From positions 1 to 10,128 of the forward strand of contig JAEZDS010000130.1 in assembly GCA_023433205.1 (NCBI GenBank): a stretch of DNA of 10,128 nt. The letters run 5' to 3'. The stretch is from Bacteroidota bacterium (GTDB lineage Bacteria > Bacteroidota > Bacteroidia > B-17B0 > Aurantibacillaceae). Made by a program: the position numbers and the translations under genes. Numbering within the stretch: the first letter of the stretch is position 1; each line of letters opens with the position of its first letter. This document shows, in pieces, positions 7,323 to 10,128 of this stretch. The notes under the pieces are model-generated. The model was not told the DNA's origin. It saw only the letters and a program-made list of their open reading frames with translations, and made no database searches.

Positions 7323-7955
7323 TCAATTTAGTTTGGTGATCAGCCTCTGGTCGGTAACTTTCTCAGGTGCCCTGAAATCGCCAGTATAAGAAAGTCTGTA
7401 AACCTGATCCGATGAACGCAGGTAATAGTCATGCTCATACTGATAAACCAGCACATTGCTGAAATCGGGGAAACCATACAGCAGCACCTTATTTTTAGAA
7501 AACTTGTATCCCCTGCTGTTAAGTGGAGTTTTCCAGAATTCCACCTGAACTATCTCAGGTTCCTGCTCATCAACTTCAGCTAAGACCGCGGCACTGTCAG
7601 TGACTGCACTATTGTCAGAGACCTTTATCACCTTAACATTTTTAACTGACAATAGTTCATCAGTGGCAATTGTTATCTGAGCATCTTCTTTTAGCAACTT
7701 GTCAACTTCATTATAATTAACAGGTTTGGAATCCGCCAGCTTCACTTTAAATTTTTCTCTTGGTGCTTTCTTCACTTTCGGCTCTTCTTCCTTTACCGTT
7801 TTCACCGGCTGCTCAAAAACAGTTATCTGTTTATTGGCCGAATCGCGCAGCTTTACGAACCAGTCGTTTATTTTAAAGATAAAAAAGCCGACACCCAGCA
7901 ATAAGCCAATTGAAACCCCAAAAACAAATGGTCCTATCTTTCGTTTAAGTCTCAT
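7323..7955 (-). CDS. Membrane-anchored protein of unknown function, upstream of dapF
   Basis: I do not recognise a named family. The 210-residue product starts with a basic segment (M-R-L-K-R-K) and one glycine-rich transmembrane helix at 8-27. The rest probably faces the periplasm. A Lys/Glu/Val-rich linker covers about 45-75, with K-E-E-E-P-K-V-K-K near 55-63. A more ordered C-terminal part (about 138-210) is rich in aromatic residues, including V-E-F-W-K-T-P-L-N-S-R-G-Y-K and a run of Tyr/Leu/Phe-rich short strands. There are no cysteines and no catalytic motif I can name. It is the first gene of the minus-strand run and ends 1 base before dapF, so it is very likely co-expressed with dapF. 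Codon use and coding quality look the same as in the neighbours, so I am confident it is a real gene while its role stays open. Confidence 0.8.
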   Translation of the reverse strand: MRLKRKIGPFVFGVSIGLLLGVGFFIFKINDWFVKLRDSANKQITVFEQPVKTVKEEEPKVKKAPREKFKVKLADSKPVNYNEVDKLLKEDAQITIATDELLSVKNVKVIKVSDNSAVTDSAAVLAEVDEQEPEIVQVEFWKTPLNSRGYKFSKNKVLLYGFPDFSNVLVYQYEHDYYLRSSDQVYRLSYTGDFRAPEKVTDQRLITKLN

Positions 7956-7968
7956 ACCGCTGCGGCGA

Positions 7969-7976
7969 TAAAGGTA
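7969..7976 (-). promoter_or_regulatory. Possible -7 box for the minus-strand seven-gene run
   Basis: Read on the minus strand this is TACCTTTA, a 7-of-8 match to the Bacteroidota -7 consensus TAnnTTTG, the final G being replaced by A. It lies about 14 bases before the ATG at 7955, so the leader would be very short or nearly absent. I see no convincing TTG -33 box about 20 bases further upstream. It is the best candidate in the divergent region for driving the whole run. Confidence 0.3.
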
Positions 7977-8024
7977 GTAAATTTTGCAGCGCCTGAATCA
8001 GCCAGCAGCCGCCGTCTGGGGCCG

Positions 8025-8040
8025 GTTAAGTATTGTTAAG
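8025..8040 (+). repeat. Phased direct repeat GTTAAG-N4-GTTAAG upstream of htrA
   Basis: Two identical GTTAAG hexamers occupy 8025-8030 and 8035-8040, so their starts are 10 bases apart, about one helical turn. They end 27 bases before the htrA -7 box, which places them roughly at -56 to -41 from the predicted start point. That is the usual place for an activator or response-regulator dimer. The role is inferred from position; a six-base repeat could arise by chance. Confidence 0.35.
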
Positions 8041-8067
8041 AAGAGGCCATTACAGTAACTGCCGCAT

Positions 8068-8075
8068 TAAATTTG
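8068..8075 (+). promoter_or_regulatory. -7 promoter box of htrA
   Basis: TAAATTTG is an exact match to the Bacteroidota -7 consensus TAnnTTTG. It lies 29 bases before the htrA ATG at 8105, which predicts transcription starting near 8080-8083 and a leader of about 22-25 bases. No TTG -33 box is present at the expected 19-21 base spacing, so the promoter may depend on an activator. The TTG at 8033-8035 is too far away (32 bases). Confidence 0.6.
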
Positions 8076-8104
8076 TATTAGGAGTAAACAAAAAGCGTCA
8101 CACA

Positions 8105-9559
8105 ATGAAAAAAACCATTTCAACAGTAGTTACGGCATTTGTGGGTGGAGTTGCAGCAATATCGGCTTCCCATCTGTTTATGGACAAAAACCACCAGACA
8201 ATTGATCAGGTAAGACATCCTGACAAAGCTGCGGAGTATAAACTTGTATCGCACTCCGCTGCGCCGGGATCTTTCAATGACTTTACCATGGCTGCTGAGA
8301 AGTCGGTTAATGCCGTGGTCCATATTAAAACCATCAGCAAGCACGTAAACAACCTCACTTATGATCCATTTACCGAACTCCTCTTCGGTCCGCAGAGGCG
8401 GCAACAGAATTATGAGCAGCACGGCAGCGGGAGCGGGGTAATTATCAGTGGCGACGGTTACATTGTAACCAACAATCATGTGATTGCCGGATCAGATGAA
8501 ATACAGGTGACCTTAAACGACAGGCGGACATTTGTTGCCGAGATCATTGGCGCTGATGCCAGCACTGATGTAGCGCTTCTGAAGGTGAAGGGCAACGACC
8601 TGCCATTTCTCAACTACGGCAACAGCGACCAGGTAAAGGTTGGTGAGTGGGCCCTCGCAGTTGGAAATCCTTTCAATCTTTATAGCACGGTTACTGCAGG
8701 TATCATAAGCGCAAAAGGACGAAATAACATCCTTAACGGAAATAACCGCCCGATTGAATCGTTTATTCAGACTGATGCTGCGGTTAACCCTGGCAATAGC
8801 GGCGGAGCGCTTGTAAGCACCGACGGTGAACTGATAGGCATCAACACGGCGATCGCTTCCAACAATGGCGCCTATCAGGGTTATAGTTTTGCGGTTCCTG
8901 TAAACATTGTAAAAAAAGTTGTGAGCGACCTTGTTGAGTTCGGCACGGTACAGCGTGCATATATTGGGGTAGGAATCCAGGACATAGATGCCAAATTTGC
9001 TGCAGAAAGAAAACTTAAACAGCTTCGCGGCGTATATGTAAATGGTCTTACAGAAGGCGGCAGTGCCGAAGATGCTGGAATTCTGGAAGGAGACGTGATC
9101 ACAGGCATTCATGAAGTACCCGTTTCATCCGTAAGCGAATTGCAGGAGCAGATCAGCCGTTACAGGCCCGGAGACAAGATCAATGTAACGGTAGTGAGAA
9201 ATAATAAGGAAGTTAACCTGCCGGTTGTGCTGAAGTCGCTTGACAATACCACCCGCCTGATCAATAAAAGCGAGCTGATTAAAAAAAGTGTTGATGCGCT
9301 GGGGGCCGAGTTTCAGGAAATGAGTGCTGAAGACCTGGCTAAGCTGCGATTGGAGAACGGCGTAAAGATCAACAGGTTAAGCCAGGGCCGTCTTGCACAG
9401 GTTGGGCTGCAGGAAGGATTTATAGTAACCAGCATTGACCGCAAAAAAATGACCAGCGCCGAAGACATTCGAAAGGCACTGGCAAACAAAAGCGGGCTTG
9501 TGGTAATTGAAGGCTTTTACCCCAATGGTATGCGGGCATCCTATAGTTTTCCCTTATAA
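8105..9559 (+). CDS. htrA: DegP/HtrA-type periplasmic serine endoprotease (Do family)
   Basis: An envelope protease and chaperone that degrades or holds misfolded exported proteins. It has 484 residues from the ATG at 8105. That start is chosen over an upstream TTG (8033) because it begins a normal signal or anchor sequence (M-K-K-T-I-S, hydrophobic 5-22) and lies downstream of the -7 box, whereas the extension crosses it. The trypsin-like domain spans about 60-275 with the catalytic triad H125 (T-N-N-H-V), D155 (S-T-D-V-A-L-L) and S232 (P-G-N-S-G-G-A). PDZ1 starts near Y-I-G-V-G-I at 287 and runs to about 378. A second, weaker PDZ-like domain covers about 398-484. No A-x-A cleavage site is obvious, so it may stay anchored to the inner membrane. 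It is transcribed divergently from the dapF run and is followed by its own terminator. Confidence 0.95.
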   Translation: MKKTISTVVTAFVGGVAAISASHLFMDKNHQTIDQVRHPDKAAEYKLVSHSAAPGSFNDFTMAAEKSVNAVVHIKTISKHVNNLTYDPFTELLFGPQRRQQNYEQHGSGSGVIISGDGYIVTNNHVIAGSDEIQVTLNDRRTFVAEIIGADASTDVALLKVKGNDLPFLNYGNSDQVKVGEWALAVGNPFNLYSTVTAGIISAKGRNNILNGNNRPIESFIQTDAAVNPGNSGGALVSTDGELIGINTAIASNNGAYQGYSFAVPVNIVKKVVSDLVEFGTVQRAYIGVGIQDIDAKFAAERKLKQLRGVYVNGLTEGGSAEDAGILEGDVITGIHEVPVSSVSELQEQISRYRPGDKINVTVVRNNKEVNLPVVLKSLDNTTRLINKSELIKKSVDALGAEFQEMSAEDLAKLRLENGVKINRLSQGRLAQVGLQEGFIVTSIDRKKMTSAEDIRKALANKSGLVVIEGFYPNGMRASYSFPL

Positions 9560-9576
9560 CTGAATAACAGAATTGC

Positions 9577-9611
9577 AAAAAAAGCGGGCCGGCTCTCAGG
9601 TCCGCTTTTTT
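9577..9611 (+). terminator. Intrinsic terminator after htrA
   Basis: AAAAAAGCGGG (9578-9588) pairs with TCCGCTTTTTT (9601-9611) with one G-T wobble. CC at 9589-9590 pairs with GG at 9599-9600, giving about 13 base pairs and an 8-base loop. The 3' arm ends in six T. Because the A run mirrors the T run, the hairpin could also work on the minus strand. It lies 18 bases after the htrA stop and separates htrA from the next gene. Confidence 0.88.
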
Positions 9612-9625
9612 AATAACCACTAATT

Positions 9626-9634
9626 TATTTTTTG
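9626..9634 (+). promoter_or_regulatory. Possible -7 box of the right-edge gene
   Basis: TATTTTTTG resembles the Bacteroidota -7 consensus TAnnTTTG with one extra T. It is followed by GCGACC and, 20 bases after the box, by the ATG at 9654. A promoter is expected here because the htrA terminator ends at 9611. No -33 TTG is visible, and the stretch is T-rich, so chance matches are easy. Confidence 0.35.
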
Positions 9635-9653
9635 CGACCTTGCCGCAGCATTT

Positions 9654-10128
9654 ATGAGATCTGGCACCTTACTATTTCTGATATTACCTCTGGCACTGAT
9701 GTGCCAGATAAAATATGGGCTGCCCGATTCGCTGCTTCTGAAGCTGAAAGAAGACTCGGCCCACATTTACCGGACTACATTAGCAAAACCGTACCTAAAA
9801 ATAGAAAACAGGAACTCCTTCATCATTAACAAGCCAGTTGATTTTTATGGCGGACTGATAGGTGCTACTTTCTGGGACAAGCATGTGCTTGCAGCAGGCT
9901 TCTATTTTCTCGACAAAAAATCACGAATACCGGTTAACATACAGGGTGAAGACCGAAGCCAGCAGTTTTTAAGGTTTCAGTATTTTAATTTTGCTTACCA
10001 GCTTGTGCTCGTCAACAGAAGATTTTTGCAGCTAAACGTTCCTCTGGAGATAGGGATAGGAAGTTATTACGCCCGGAGCACAGATTCGGCTGGAGTGATT
10101 CCTGTTACCCAACACCATGGCGGAAGGT
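9654..10128 (+). CDS. Probable outer-membrane beta-barrel protein, 3' end outside the window
   Basis: The frame from ATG 9654 stays open for 158 codons to the end of the window. It begins with a Sec-type signal peptide: M-R-S-G followed by the hydrophobic run T-L-L-F-L-I-L-P-L-A-L-M at 5-16. The mature part shows short alternating hydrophobic/polar strands ending in aromatic residues, such as F-Y-G-G-L-I-G-A-T-F-W, H-V-L-A-A-G-F-Y-F-L, F-Q-Y-F-N-F-A-Y-Q-L and V-P-L-E-I-G-I-G-S-Y-Y. This is the usual look of small Bacteroidota outer-membrane barrels. I cannot name the family or the ligand. C17 follows A-L-M, which is a poor lipobox, so lipidation is unlikely. It starts 42 bases after the htrA terminator and so is likely an independent unit. 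Confidence 0.7.
   Translation, partial: MRSGTLLFLILPLALMCQIKYGLPDSLLLKLKEDSAHIYRTTLAKPYLKIENRNSFIINKPVDFYGGLIGATFWDKHVLAAGFYFLDKKSRIPVNIQGEDRSQQFLRFQYFNFAYQLVLVNRRFLQLNVPLEIGIGSYYARSTDSAGVIPVTQHHGGR

Noticed and set aside
8080..8084. AGGAG as a Shine-Dalgarno for htrA.
   Set aside because: It is 20 bases from the ATG, too far to act, and falls near the predicted transcription start.
8513..9112. 199-codon open frame on the minus strand inside htrA.
   Set aside because: It lies antisense to an unmistakable protease gene with intact catalytic residues, and its translation shows no domain or sensible composition.
9632..9829. 65-codon plus-strand frame after the htrA terminator.
   Set aside because: It is out of frame with the signal-peptide gene from 9654, starts at a TTG inside a T-rich promoter-like stretch, and its product has no features.

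Overview
The window looks like chromosomal DNA from a member of the Bacteroidota, probably of the Chitinophagaceae/Sphingobacteriia type. The case rests on a clear GldA-type ABC ATPase (a gliding-motility family confined to this phylum), Bacteroidota-style -7 promoter boxes (TAnnTTTG) instead of sigma70 boxes, weak or absent Shine-Dalgarno sequences, and a membrane-anchored anti-sigma/TonB-like protein of a kind typical of the phylum. I see no mobile element, CRISPR array, tRNA or rRNA. No stretch longer than 150 bases lacks a gene.

Layout. (1) At the left edge a plus-strand gene (26-991) encodes a single-pass membrane protein with a cytoplasmic head, a long low-complexity periplasmic linker and a C-terminal domain that faintly resembles TonB. 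(2) From 7955 down to 988 run seven minus-strand genes with almost no space between them: a membrane-anchored protein of unknown function, dapF, a GNAT acetyltransferase, a seven-haem c-type cytochrome lipoprotein with TPRs, mltG, a tryptophan 2,3-dioxygenase (kynA) and gldA. The first five overlap or are 1 base apart. kynA follows after 62 bases and gldA 8 bases later. The run meets the left-hand gene tail to tail, with both stop codons inside the same TTAA. (3) A 149-base divergent region (7956-8104) holds a good -7 box for htrA and a phased direct repeat. (4) htrA (8105-9559) encodes a periplasmic DegP/HtrA serine protease and is closed by a strong intrinsic terminator. (5) A new plus-strand gene starts at 9654 and runs off the right edge. 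It looks like an outer-membrane beta-barrel protein.

How the genes fit together. DapF makes meso-diaminopimelate for lysine and peptidoglycan, MltG cuts nascent glycan strands, and HtrA handles misfolded envelope proteins, so much of the window concerns the cell envelope. The haem-rich lipoprotein, the tryptophan dioxygenase and GldA do not share an obvious pathway with these genes and may simply share the transcript. The most unusual item is the seven-haem TPR lipoprotein sitting between the cell-wall genes. I did not find a clearly new multi-gene system, and most of the genes belong to known families.
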